Counted from the stretch's first letter, positions 25,089 to 33,553 are shown. The stretch: 64,000 nucleotides of DNA from Exiguobacterium sp. RIT594 (GCF_003339585.1 NZ_QPKF01000004.1:62001-126000); one strand, 5' to 3'. The notes: generated by a model from the letters alone, not told the origin. Numbers and translations are program-made.

Positions 25089-25538
25089 ATGGGGAAAAAG
25101 CAGTTGATCGGAACATATGATAATGAGACGGATTTGATTCGTCAGATTGAAGACTTACACTTTGCCGGATATCTGGAAGAAGACTTATACATCGTCCTGC
25201 AGGATAAAACCGATATGGCGATGTTGCGCGGACAATCGGCAGCCCAGCTCGTTTCGGGAAAACGGACATTATTCGAACGGTTTACAGGGAAGCCGGTAAC
25301 AGAGGAAGAAACCCGTGAAGCGTTCCAATCTTTAGGTTTGCCGGAAGGTGACATGGAACAACATGTAGCAAGCGTCAAACACGGGGCTTATGTTCTGTTG
25401 GCGGATGAAGAAGGGGCAAGACGCCCTAAACCAGAACCCCAAAGTATTTTAGAGAGTGAACCGGAAGGCATTGAGGCTGAGCGGAAGCTTGACCATGAAA
25501 ACCGGGCACTTGAGAACGAAAACGACCGGATGTTGTAA
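25089..25538 (+). CDS. General stress protein, YflT/GSP17M domain
   Basis: A 149-residue soluble protein. Residues 1-105 match the YflT-type general stress domain (LIGTYDNETDLIRQIEDLH, GYLEEDLYIVL, HVASVKHGAYVLLADEE). The tail from about 110 is highly charged and repetitive in E, R and N. In B. subtilis, members are controlled by SigB; no convincing SigB promoter is visible here. The biochemical role is unknown. It sits 29 bases before a universal stress protein gene, so the two are likely co-transcribed. Confidence 0.75.
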   Translation: MGKKQLIGTYDNETDLIRQIEDLHFAGYLEEDLYIVLQDKTDMAMLRGQSAAQLVSGKRTLFERFTGKPVTEEETREAFQSLGLPEGDMEQHVASVKHGAYVLLADEEGARRPKPEPQSILESEPEGIEAERKLDHENRALENENDRML

Positions 25539-25567
25539 CCGTGCCAGAGTGGAAAGGGTGAACGACG

Positions 25568-26017
25568 ATGGATAGCCATTATCACACGATTTTAGTAGCA
25601 GTCGACGGCTCCAAAACAGCAGACTTAGCTTTTGAAAAAGCCGTTCAGTTCGCGAAACTCGATCAAGCAAAACTCGTCATCACACATGTCATCGATATTC
25701 AAACCTTTGCGAATGTCCGTGCGAACCAGCGCTTCATCGATCAAAATGTCACGGAGTACGCCCAGGAACTGCTTGATAAATATCAAAAACGAGCGGTCGA
25801 GGAAGGCGTAGCGGAAGTTGAACTGGTCATCGAAAGCGGGTCGCCGAAAACGCTGATTCCGAAAGTCATCGCACCGCGTGTCGGGGCAGGGCTGATCGTC
25901 TGTGGTGCTGTCGGAATGAATGCAATGGAACGAATCATGATCGGGAGTGTCTCTGAAAACATTACCCGTTATGCGAAGTGTGATATCTATATCGTTCGTC
26001 CGAAAACACTCAAGTGA
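25568..26017 (+). CDS. Universal stress protein (UspA family)
   Basis: A 149-residue UspA-fold protein. ILVAVDGSKTADLAFEKAV opens the fold, and the ATP-binding loop GAVGMNAMERIMIGSVSENI fits G-x2-G-x9-G-S, so it belongs to the ATP-binding class. It acts in the cytoplasm as a stress-responsive nucleotide-binding regulator with unknown targets. It probably forms an operon with the general stress gene upstream. Its ribosome binding site is AAAGGGTG. Confidence 0.9.
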   Translation: MDSHYHTILVAVDGSKTADLAFEKAVQFAKLDQAKLVITHVIDIQTFANVRANQRFIDQNVTEYAQELLDKYQKRAVEEGVAEVELVIESGSPKTLIPKVIAPRVGAGLIVCGAVGMNAMERIMIGSVSENITRYAKCDIYIVRPKTLK

Positions 26018-26026
26018 ACCAAAATA

Positions 26027-26074
26027 CAAACAGGCTGTTTCGATCTCTGATCGAAGCAGCCTGTTTGTTTGCAG
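26027..26074. terminator. Terminator between the Usp gene and a small reverse gene
   Basis: AAACAGGCTG-TTTCGATC pairs with GATCGAA-GCAGCCTGTTT, with T-rich sequence after it. It may also serve the convergent small membrane gene. Confidence 0.8.
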
Positions 26075-26084
26075 TCATATTGTT

Positions 26085-26276
26085 TTACGTTAATAAATAA
26101 TAAAAAATGCCTAAGATAATCAAAATGACCGGCAACAAGACTAAATACATCCAGGACATGTTTTTGGCTGTCTGGCTGTTGCTGTACGTTTCTTCGTTTC
26201 GACTCTGTCCGACCATTACTGTAAAAATAAGTCCAAGTACACAGATTACTAAAGCAATCCAAAATAAGACGGTCAT
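26085..26276 (-). CDS. 63-residue membrane protein with two helices
   Basis: The product starts MTVLFWIALVICVLGLIFTV, has a hydrophilic loop (GQSRNEETYSNSQTAKN), and a second helix (LVLLPVILIILGIFYYLL). GAAGGAGGG lies at good distance from the ATG at 26276. An in-frame ATG at 26318 overlaps the -10 box of the candidate promoter and was rejected. I do not recognise the family. It is divergent from the marR gene. Confidence 0.7.
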   Translation of the reverse strand: MTVLFWIALVICVLGLIFTVMVGQSRNEETYSNSQTAKNMSWMYLVLLPVILIILGIFYYLLT

Positions 26277-26313
26277 GTTTAGCCCTCCTTCAGTAAGATA
26301 AATCCTCTCTCCC

Positions 26314-26343
26314 ATCATAACGAAAATTGGATTTACATGTCAG
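26314..26343 (-). promoter_or_regulatory. Candidate promoter of the 63-residue membrane protein gene
   Basis: On the minus strand CTGACA and TATGAT are 18 bases apart, ending about 38 bases before the ATG at 26276. Confidence 0.5.
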
Positions 26344-26364
26344 AATAATTGTGACAGTTTGGAG

Positions 26365-26418
26365 TTGACGCCATCTGGTTTAGGGGCTAAACTACTGATA
26401 TGAGTTTAGGGGGTAAAC
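26365..26418 (+). promoter_or_regulatory. marR promoter with two tandem MarR-type operators
   Basis: The -35 TTGACG (26365-26370) and -10 TAAACT (26388-26393) are 17 bases apart. Two copies of the palindrome GTTTA-N5-TAAAC lie at 26378-26392 (overlapping the -10) and 26404-26418 (covering the ribosome binding site AGGGGG). This fits autorepression by the MarR protein. Confidence 0.75.
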
Positions 26419-26423
26419 TAATC

Positions 26424-26867
26424 ATGAAAGAAAATCTGCGGGAAGCCGTTCAATTATTTGAAGAGGTGATGATTCACGGGACGGAACGTGTCCTGAAATC
26501 AGTTGATTCACCGGTTTGGCGTCTCTATTCACCAGAACAACTCCATTTGCTGAAGCTGGTCGATAAATATGGACCGATTGCTTCCGGACGGATTGCCGTC
26601 ATTCAAGGAGTTCATAAAAGTGCGATTTCCAATCGTCTGAAAAAGTTAAATGAACACGGCCTGGTCGAAGTCGAACGTTCGGAAGATGATCACCGGACAA
26701 AACGGATTATTTTGACGGAAGCCGGGAAAGAAGTCGTCGAAGCGTCGGACCAAGCGATTTACAGTTATTTGGAACAATTGATTGATGGCAAGGTCGACGA
26801 TGATGAAATCAAACAGTTCATCGAGACATTCCGGAAAGTCAAAGCTATTTTAAAGATTGAAGATTAA
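26424..26867 (+). CDS. MarR-family transcriptional regulator
   Basis: A 147-residue winged helix-turn-helix protein. The recognition region is IASGRIAVIQGVHKSAISNR and the wing HGLVEVERSEDDHRTKRIIL. It probably represses itself and the exporter gene 35 bases downstream, and is released by a small-molecule ligand. The ATG at 26424 is used because the predicted transcription start lies near 26400, which would leave the in-frame ATG at 26400 without a leader. The ribosome binding site AGGGGG is part of the second operator. Confidence 0.87.
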   Translation: MKENLREAVQLFEEVMIHGTERVLKSVDSPVWRLYSPEQLHLLKLVDKYGPIASGRIAVIQGVHKSAISNRLKKLNEHGLVEVERSEDDHRTKRIILTEAGKEVVEASDQAIYSYLEQLIDGKVDDDEIKQFIETFRKVKAILKIED

Positions 26868-26902
26868 TTCAGAAAAACAGACACAGAAGAGGTGGAACGG
26901 GA

Positions 26903-29572
26903 ATGCGACAAATCGTCAAATGGCGTTGGCCGATCGTAATCGTCTTGTTGCTTGCGACAGTCGGATTATTTTTAGCGGCACCAAACTTATCAAAACAAGC
27001 AGAAGATGCGGGTGCCATTCAGCTCGCGAGTGATACGGATTCACAACGGGCAGCGGATATTTTAAAAGCAGCCGGTGCAAGTGAAGAAACGATTTCGCTG
27101 GTCATTCCGTTAAAGGAAGCCGTCACGAAAGAAGACCGGACGGAAATCGGTCAAATCGTTAAAGATTTAGAGAAACTGGATCAACCGGTGACGGGAGTCC
27201 TGAATCCGTTTGAGAGTAAGGAAACGGAAGGACAACTGATTTCAAAAGACAAAAAAACAGTCCTCGTTCCGATTACCGTTGATGGTTCGCAGGAAGAAAT
27301 CACGGCACTCGCTGAAGATATCCGAAGTGATCTCTTACCGGATGACCGGACGATTTATCTGACGGGTGAATCACTCATCAATGCCGATGTGAACAAAAGC
27401 TCACAAGAAGGATTAAAACGAACCGAATTAATCACAGTCGGTCTGATTTTTGGACTGTTGCTAATTGTTTTCCGTTCGATTGTCACACCATTCGTTCCAT
27501 TATTTGCGGTAGGTGTCACGTATTTAATGAGTCAATCATTTGTCGCCTTTTTCGTTGATTGGTTCGGATTCCCCGTCTCGAACTTCACACAGATTTTCCT
27601 TGTGGCGATTCTCTTTGGGATCGGGACGGATTACTGTATCCTGCTTCTGAGCCGGTACAAAGAAGAATTGACTGCCGGACATGATGTCGAGACAGCCATC
27701 GTCAACACCTATAAAACAGCAGGACGGACCCTTCTCATCAGTGGTCTTGCCGTCCTTGTCGGCTTCTCGGCAATCGGTTTCGCTGATTTCCCGATCTTTA
27801 AATCATCGGTCGCTGTTGCGGTCGGAATCGCGGTCTTGTTACTGGTTCTCTTTACACTGGTGCCGTTTTTCATGGCGACGTTAAAAGAGAAATTGTTCTG
27901 GCCGTCAAAAAATGCGGCGAGCCATCAGGACAGTCGTTTGTGGGCCCGATACGGCGGATTATCGATTCGTCGTCCATTACTTGCGATGGCAATCGTCGCT
28001 GTGGTGACGATCCCGACCCTGTTCACTTATGATGACGATCTATCGTTCAACACCGTCGATGAGATTGGTGCAAAATATGAGACGGTCAAAGGATTAAATG
28101 CCATTTCAGACGGTTTTGGTGCCGGCGAGTCGTTGCCGGTCAATATTATCCTGAAGGACGACCAAAACATCGTGACTGAAAAAACGGTTCCTTATGCGGA
28201 ACAGTTGAGCCGCGAACTGGTCAAACTGGATGGCGTCAAAGCTGTCCGCTCCATCTCACGTCCGACGGGTGATGTCATTGACGATTTATATGTCGATCAA
28301 CAACTGAAACAGGTTGCATCTGGTCTGACGGATGCAAAAGATGGACTCGGTGAAGTCGGGCAGGGTCTTGAGACTGTAGAAGACAACTTACAGACTATCA
28401 GTGGTCAGCTTCCGGCCGGAGATCAAGCGTCGGCAGGAGCAGCACAGCTGCAGCAGGCCGCAGACGGTCTCGGTCAAATCAATCAACAGTTAACGCTTGT
28501 TGGTCAAGGGTTACAATCTGCGGAAAACATTCCGCAAACTGTCGGGACATTGACAGCGTTATCCGGTCAATTGACCCAAATTCAAACGGGGATCGCACAA
28601 GCGGCAACCGGGATTGAAACACAAGGTGCACAAGCCGATCAACTCGGTACCGGATTAACCCAACTGGCGGATGGTGTCGGATCTGCCAATGCAGGACTTG
28701 GTAAAATCGAAGACGGATTAACGGAAGCTGCCGATTTCCTGAAAGAGATGGGGAACTCCAAAACGATTCGCGGTACCGGGATGTTCATTCCGAAAGATAC
28801 CTTAGCGAGTAAAGACTTCGAACCTGTCATTGACCGTTATACGATTGATGATCAAACCGGTCTGAAATTCGAAGTCATCCTGAATGATGATCCGTATTCA
28901 CCGGAAGCGATCGAAACGGTTGCTGCCATCAAGAAAACGACAGCGAGCACACTGAAAGATACACCGCTTGAACAGGCACAAGTTGCGTACGGCGGTATCT
29001 CAAGCATCAACAGTGATTTAAATGATACGTCTAAAGCCGATTTTTCACGGACGGTCGTCATCATGATCATCAGTTTGTTCATCGTCCTTGCGATCATGTT
29101 CCGTTCATTGATCATGCCGCTGTTTATGATCGGTTCGCTCCTGTTGACGTACTATACGTCGGTATCGATTGCTGAACTGATCTTCGTCAACGGTCTTGGT
29201 TATGACGGCATCAGCTGGGCCGTTCCGTTCTTCGGATTCGTTATGCTCGTCGCTCTTGGTATCGATTACTCGATCTTCCTGCTCGACCGGTTCCGGGAAG
29301 AAACGATTAATGGACTCGAGACGAATGAAGCGATGTATGTTTCGATGAAGAAAATGGGATCTGTCATCATCACGGCTGCCATCATCCTTGCCGGAACGTT
29401 TGGTGCGATGATGCCGTCGGGTGTCCTGAGTCTGGTTCAGATTGCAACAATCGTCATCACGGGTCTGCTTCTGTACGGATTAATTGTCTTACCGCTCCTG
29501 ATTCCGGCAATCACGGTATCGTTCGGAAAAGGTGTCTGGTGGCCGTTCCGTCAAAAGCAAAATAAGAAGTAA
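26903..29572 (+). CDS. MMPL/RND-family exporter (YdfJ-like)
   Basis: An 889-residue protein with two six-helix halves of about 330 and 270 residues. The paired RND signatures are FGIGTDYCILLLSRYKEEL in the first half and ALGIDYSIFLLDRFREE in the second, each with the D-Y pair that may relay protons. Between residues about 470 and 625 is a large extracytoplasmic insert of glycine-, glutamine- and alanine-rich heptad-like helices (repeats of GLxxVxxGL type), typical of this Bacillota subgroup. It probably exports a hydrophobic drug or lipid. It is co-transcribed with marR. Confidence 0.9.
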   Translation: MRQIVKWRWPIVIVLLLATVGLFLAAPNLSKQAEDAGAIQLASDTDSQRAADILKAAGASEETISLVIPLKEAVTKEDRTEIGQIVKDLEKLDQPVTGVLNPFESKETEGQLISKDKKTVLVPITVDGSQEEITALAEDIRSDLLPDDRTIYLTGESLINADVNKSSQEGLKRTELITVGLIFGLLLIVFRSIVTPFVPLFAVGVTYLMSQSFVAFFVDWFGFPVSNFTQIFLVAILFGIGTDYCILLLSRYKEELTAGHDVETAIVNTYKTAGRTLLISGLAVLVGFSAIGFADFPIFKSSVAVAVGIAVLLLVLFTLVPFFMATLKEKLFWPSKNAASHQDSRLWARYGGLSIRRPLLAMAIVAVVTIPTLFTYDDDLSFNTVDEIGAKYETVKGLNAISDGFGAGESLPVNIILKDDQNIVTEKTVPYAEQLSRELVKLDGVKAVRSISRPTGDVIDDLYVDQQLKQVASGLTDAKDGLGEVGQGLETVEDNLQTISGQLPAGDQASAGAAQLQQAADGLGQINQQLTLVGQGLQSAENIPQTVGTLTALSGQLTQIQTGIAQAATGIETQGAQADQLGTGLTQLADGVGSANAGLGKIEDGLTEAADFLKEMGNSKTIRGTGMFIPKDTLASKDFEPVIDRYTIDDQTGLKFEVILNDDPYSPEAIETVAAIKKTTASTLKDTPLEQAQVAYGGISSINSDLNDTSKADFSRTVVIMIISLFIVLAIMFRSLIMPLFMIGSLLLTYYTSVSIAELIFVNGLGYDGISWAVPFFGFVMLVALGIDYSIFLLDRFREETINGLETNEAMYVSMKKMGSVIITAAIILAGTFGAMMPSGVLSLVQIATIVITGLLLYGLIVLPLLIPAITVSFGKGVWWPFRQKQNKK

Positions 29573-29585
29573 GTCGATTCGACTG

Positions 29586-29617
29586 GTCCATTCGGAAATC
29601 ATCCGGATGGACTTTTT
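29586..29617 (+). terminator. Terminator after the MMPL exporter
   Basis: GTCCATTCGG and CCGGATGGAC pair with one wobble around a 7-base loop, followed by TTTTT. Confidence 0.88.
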
Positions 29618-29646
29618 CGTTATACTACAAACAGGAGGCGATGGAA

Positions 29647-30498
29647 ATGCAACAGTTTAAACAATTAACGGACCGGATCTGGTATCAAACGCCGGTCAGT
29701 GAAACGGATCGGCCGATCGTTGCCGTCATTACGGGTGACGACCGGAGTCTAGTAATTGATGCCGGAAACTCAAGTCAGCACGCGACACTCTTTTTAGAGG
29801 AGATGAAGAATCAGGGGCTCGGACGTCCGGATCTCGTCGCATTGACGCATTGGCACTGGGATCATATTTTCGGGATAAAACAGATGGCGGTACCGACGAT
29901 CGCAACGCACCGGACAGTCGAAGAAATGCAGAAAATGCTGGACTACGAATGGACGGATGAGGCGCTCGAGGAACGGATTCGTCAAGGCATTGAAATTCCG
30001 TTTTGTGCGGATGCGATCAAACTGGAGTTCGGGAAGGACCGGGAGATTGAAGTCATCTTGCCGACGATTCGTTTCACGGGAGAACTTGAAATCGACCTCG
30101 GGGGCGTGACGTGTCTGTTACGACAAGTCGAGAATGACCATTCACCAGGGAGTGCTCTTGTCTATATTCCGGAAGAACGGGTTTTATTTTTAGGAGATGC
30201 CATGTATGCGGATATTTTCTCCGACAAGTGGAATTATACAGTCAATCAAACAACGCGGCTGTTAGATACGATTGCTGAATACGAGGCGGATTATTATGTC
30301 TGGTCTCACGGCGAAGCGATGGCGAAAGACGCGTTTGAGCAAGAGGTACACGTCTTCCGCCAAATCATCGAAGTGACAAAACAAGCAGAAGGACATATAT
30401 CGGAGATGCGCCGGCTGTATCGTGATCTGGTCGGACGGGACTTGACGACAGACGAAGAAGAAACACTCGTATTTTTTGCGAATGGTGCGAAAAAATAA
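29647..30498 (+). CDS. Metallo-beta-lactamase fold hydrolase
   Basis: A 283-residue protein with the metal-binding motif THWHWDHIFGI (HxHxDH), later DHSPGSALVYIPEERVLFLGD and a final SHGEAM histidine. It should hold two metal ions and hydrolyse an ester, amide or similar bond. The substrate is unknown. The ATG at 29647 is eight bases from AGGAGG. The ATG at 29641 is only two bases from it and is less likely. No fused rhodanese or other domain is present, and it does not show the ETHE1 pattern of the persulfide dioxygenase. Confidence 0.82.
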   Translation: MQQFKQLTDRIWYQTPVSETDRPIVAVITGDDRSLVIDAGNSSQHATLFLEEMKNQGLGRPDLVALTHWHWDHIFGIKQMAVPTIATHRTVEEMQKMLDYEWTDEALEERIRQGIEIPFCADAIKLEFGKDREIEVILPTIRFTGELEIDLGGVTCLLRQVENDHSPGSALVYIPEERVLFLGDAMYADIFSDKWNYTVNQTTRLLDTIAEYEADYYVWSHGEAMAKDAFEQEVHVFRQIIEVTKQAEGHISEMRRLYRDLVGRDLTTDEEETLVFFANGAKK

Positions 30499-30586
30499 TT
30501 AAAACAGCAGGTGCTGAACCGTTCATTCGAGAATTCCTTAAGTAATAAGATGGAAAAAAACGGATTTTAGCAAAGGGGTTCTCGTA

Positions 30587-30715
30587 ATGGATCGTAAGCC
30601 TGAAGATCGGAATGAAACGGCCAATCGTGTATTTTTTGGAACAACTAACATTTTCACGATCCTTGTAGTGATTGGCTTTGCCTTATACCTGCTGTATCAA
30701 TTTTTTGTGAAATGA
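30587..30715 (+). CDS. 42-residue single-helix membrane protein
   Basis: ATG at 30587 with AAAGGGG nine bases upstream, stop at 30713-30715. The product has a charged N-terminus (MDRKPEDRNETANRVFFG) and one membrane helix (IFTILVVIGFALYLLYQFF). A strong terminator directly follows the stop codon, which supports a real, separately transcribed gene. Family not recognised. Confidence 0.7.
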   Translation: MDRKPEDRNETANRVFFGTTNIFTILVVIGFALYLLYQFFVK

Positions 30716-30718
30716 CTG

Positions 30719-30747
30719 ATCACCCTGTAGCTCAGGGTGATTTTTTT
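30719..30747 (+). terminator. Terminator after the 42-residue protein gene
   Basis: ATCACCCTG and CAGGGTGAT form a perfect 9-base stem around TAGCT, followed by seven T. Confidence 0.93.
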
Positions 30748-30836
30748 CGTTTTAGGGGAGTGCAAGCGAACCAGATATTGGGTAATCCTTAACTGAGGGC
30801 ACAAAGAAAACTCACTTAAAAGGAGGCACTTCAACA

Positions 30837-31541
30837 ATGAAACGCATCCAGATTGCCGACTTTGATCGTCGAATGCCACCACTTGAACTACGAGAGATGG
30901 ATGACTATTACGAAGCGGTATTGGTATCAAACTATGATGAATTGTATCCTTCGACCCAAGTACGGACGATACAGTTGGCAGATATTTATGTCAATCTTGT
31001 GATGACTTCTGAAGGGGCGCATCTCGTATCCGCGCTCTTTTTAAAACCGGTCGAAGTACCGGATATCGTCGCCTGGATGCAACTCTATACGATAGGTTTT
31101 GCGACAGCGGATGCAACAGGTTACTACGTGGAACAAGCAGATGAAATTTTAGAAATCGTTTTATATCAGGGAAATCCGATTGTCATTGCGACGAGAGGAA
31201 CCGATCGATTGTACTATGAGACGGAAGGAGCAATTGAGATGCGGCGGGAATCAAGCGAAGTGATCGGGAAAAAACCATTGTTGTATTTGAATGGAGAAGC
31301 CCGGTTTGAGGTTCCTCATCTTGAGTTTAATCCGAATCAGGATGAGATTCATATTAACGGTACCTTTTTATTTGCAGACTATATGGATACGTATCAGGGA
31401 CGGGTCGGATTTTTCCGGAAAACGGATTCGAATCTGCCGATTGTCTTACTGGTCGGTAAAGCCATTATCGAAATGGAACTGACAGAAAATCCGGATGGAA
31501 GCCGTATCCTTGTCATTGAGCAGCCATACGATGAAGCTTAA
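30837..31541 (+). CDS. Uncharacterised 234-residue soluble protein
   Basis: I do not recognise this protein. It has no signal peptide or membrane helix, is acidic, and alternates short beta-like stretches (AIEMELTENPDGSRILVIE at the end). No catalytic motif or cysteine cluster is visible. AAAGGAGG precedes the ATG. It is separately transcribed, with a terminator before it and the ROK regulator beginning 133 bases later. No terminator is obvious after it. Confidence 0.7.
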   Translation: MKRIQIADFDRRMPPLELREMDDYYEAVLVSNYDELYPSTQVRTIQLADIYVNLVMTSEGAHLVSALFLKPVEVPDIVAWMQLYTIGFATADATGYYVEQADEILEIVLYQGNPIVIATRGTDRLYYETEGAIEMRRESSEVIGKKPLLYLNGEARFEVPHLEFNPNQDEIHINGTFLFADYMDTYQGRVGFFRKTDSNLPIVLLVGKAIIEMELTENPDGSRILVIEQPYDEA

Positions 31542-31674
31542 TTTTACCATGAGGATACCGGGGATTTTTTCTGAGAAAAGTTAAAAAGGACGAATCTTTA
31601 GCTAATCATGAAATCCCTTACAAAATATGCGAGAATAGGAATAGAGACAAAAAGGGAAGGGATGCGGGACGAAC

Positions 31675-32835
31675 ATGGTGAAAGAGATGCCACGAAATTC
31701 AAAGTGGATGCGTTCCTACAATCGGGCACTTGTATTACGTTTGATTCGGATGCATCAACCGATTTCACGAGTGGAACTGGCACAACAGACAAAATTGACG
31801 AAACCGACCGTTTCGAATATCGTCGGAGAATTGATTGCGGATCAACTCGTGATGGAGCGTGAACTCGGTGTCTCAAACGGAGGACGGAAACCGATTTTAC
31901 TCGAATTGGTGGCGAAAGAACAATACGTCATCGGGATCGATGCAACCAGTCACCGTTTTATCGGCGTCATCGCGGATTTAAGCGGGAATACGATTCACGA
32001 AGTGGAAACGATGGGGAAATTTGATACGAATGAAGAATTAATGGAAGCTGTCGTTCAATTGTGTCAACAATTGATTGACGCAACCGATCAGGTCGGAACG
32101 ATTCATGGAATCGGTATATCCGTTCACGGGATGGTTAATCCGGAGACCGGGGTCATTCTGTTTGCTCCCCGTTTTCACCTCCATGATGTCGCCTTAAAAG
32201 AACATTTGGAACAGCGTTTTGCGTATCCGGTCTTCATTGAAAATGATGTCCGGGCACTCGCTTCGTTTGAACTGTTATTCGGAGAAGGCGTCGGGGTCGA
32301 CCAATTTTTCTATTTGTATGCCGGAGAAGGAATTGGGGGAGCATATGTCCTGGACGGGAAACTGATTGACGGCGAAAATCACATTACCGGTGAGGTCGGA
32401 CATATGCGGCTCGATTTGGACGGACCAATCTGTTCCTGCGGTAACCGCGGCTGCCTTGAAGCATTAGCCGGTGAGAAAGCGTTATTACGTGATTTTGAAG
32501 CTGTTGATCCGCAAGTCAAGACGTTAACGGAACTCCGGCGACGCTTGACGGACCAGGATCCGCATGCGACGGCAGCATATCACAGGGCGGGCGAGTATAT
32601 CGGAATCGGTGTCCTGAATACGATTCATCTGATCAATCCGAAACGTATTTTACTCGGGGGCCCGATGTTCGAACTGGCACCATCCATTGTCGATCAAATT
32701 AAAGAACGGGTCGAGCACACGGCCTTGACGACCGCTTCACGTGAAACCGACGTCAAGATGGTTCCTTGGAGTGAAAAACAAGGGGCACTCAGTGCAGCAG
32801 CACTCGCGACAAACAGTATTTTTCAAACGATTTAA
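31675..32835 (+). CDS. ROK-family transcriptional regulator
   Basis: About 386 residues. An N-terminal winged helix-turn-helix (ISRVELAQQTKLTKPTVSNI, residues about 30-49) is followed by a ROK sugar-kinase-like domain with GEGIGGAYVLDGKLIDG and the zinc motif CSCGNRGCLE. XylR/NagC-type ROK repressors sense a sugar through this domain. By position it probably controls the galactoside operon downstream. Two starts, ATG at 31675 and 31687, are possible, and neither has an ideal ribosome binding site (GGGAAGGG is about 14 bases before the first). A terminator separates it from the operon. Confidence 0.87.
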   Translation: MVKEMPRNSKWMRSYNRALVLRLIRMHQPISRVELAQQTKLTKPTVSNIVGELIADQLVMERELGVSNGGRKPILLELVAKEQYVIGIDATSHRFIGVIADLSGNTIHEVETMGKFDTNEELMEAVVQLCQQLIDATDQVGTIHGIGISVHGMVNPETGVILFAPRFHLHDVALKEHLEQRFAYPVFIENDVRALASFELLFGEGVGVDQFFYLYAGEGIGGAYVLDGKLIDGENHITGEVGHMRLDLDGPICSCGNRGCLEALAGEKALLRDFEAVDPQVKTLTELRRRLTDQDPHATAAYHRAGEYIGIGVLNTIHLINPKRILLGGPMFELAPSIVDQIKERVEHTALTTASRETDVKMVPWSEKQGALSAAALATNSIFQTI

Positions 32836-32837
32836 AA

Positions 32838-32886
32838 TCAGCTTGTTGGATGACGGTGTTATTTACCGGATTCAACAAGCTTTTTT
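32838..32886 (+). terminator. Terminator after the ROK regulator
   Basis: AGCTTGTTG and CAACAAGC arms with a large partly paired loop, followed by six T. Confidence 0.8.
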
Positions 32887-32917
32887 GATGGGAATAAATG
32901 CCGAAAAAAATATTTTT

Positions 32918-32955
32918 TGAAACCGTTTACAAAACAAAACCGGATGTGCTATAGT
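32918..32955 (+). promoter_or_regulatory. Galactoside operon promoter with an overlapping CcpA cre site
   Basis: TGAAACCGTTTACA (32918-32931) fits the full cre consensus TGWAANCGNTNWCA. Its last six bases form the -35 TTTACA. The -10 TATAGT (32950-32955) is 18 bases on. CcpA bound here would block the promoter, giving catabolite repression of the operon. The predicted leader is about 110 bases and contains a GGAGGTGG followed by a 9-codon reading frame at 33015. Confidence 0.85.
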
Positions 32956-33070
32956 TTTCTTAAAGTTAGATAATAAATTTAATTTACTAAGTTTTCATCA
33001 ACTAGTGGAGGTGGATGCAGACCGGCAGGGACCGGTTAAGCTGAAACAGAAAGAAGGGGGCGTCGCGCAG

Positions 33071-33553
33071 ATGGAAACAGAGGATTTATGGGTTTCCTAC
33101 CGTGAAGCTTTCGGGCGTTACGGAGCAATCCGTGGCTTTTACGTGAACCGTTTGACAGGAGATATGACGGAACAACAGCCGGGAGATAAGCGGTCTGCAG
33201 ATCAGGACGGCGTTCTCGTTCGGCCACGACAAGATGGAGTCTTTCAATTTCGAATGTCGTCCGTACAAGGGGTACTGACGATTCGGTCTTCAGAACTTCA
33301 TCTTCGAAAAAATGAGAACGGATACATCGAATTACGGGTGTTGATGCAACACATGCGCACAGCCGGTTGTTTGACGCTCGGTGGAGAATTTTATCTGTTC
33401 GTGACACCGGAAGTGGACACGCTCGACTATCGTCTACGACTGATTGCACGGGTCTTGATTCAACTCCAACGGATGCCGATTGGCATGGAAGTCATCGAAC
33501 AATGGTGTCAACACGCACAGCTTGAAGGGCAACAGCTTAGAAAGTACGCTTGA
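33071..33553 (+). CDS. Unknown 160-residue protein, first gene of the galactoside operon
   Basis: I do not recognise the family. The product has no signal peptide or membrane helix. It is rich in R, E and Q, with YREAFGRYGAIRGFYVNRLT early and a helical end (LIARVLIQLQRMPIGMEVIE). The ATG at 33071 follows AAGGGGG at about ten bases. A GTG at 33005 is in frame but lies on another Shine-Dalgarno-like sequence. Being the first gene after the cre-controlled promoter and 29 bases before the binding-protein gene, it may be a regulator, an accessory to the importer, or an enzyme helper. Nothing decides between these. Confidence 0.6.
   Translation: METEDLWVSYREAFGRYGAIRGFYVNRLTGDMTEQQPGDKRSADQDGVLVRPRQDGVFQFRMSSVQGVLTIRSSELHLRKNENGYIELRVLMQHMRTAGCLTLGGEFYLFVTPEVDTLDYRLRLIARVLIQLQRMPIGMEVIEQWCQHAQLEGQQLRKYA

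Noticed and set aside
33005-33070. Longer start (GTG at 33005) for the first galactoside operon gene
   Set aside because: The GTG overlaps a GGAGGTGG sequence and has no ribosome binding site of its own. ATG at 33071 follows AAGGGGG.
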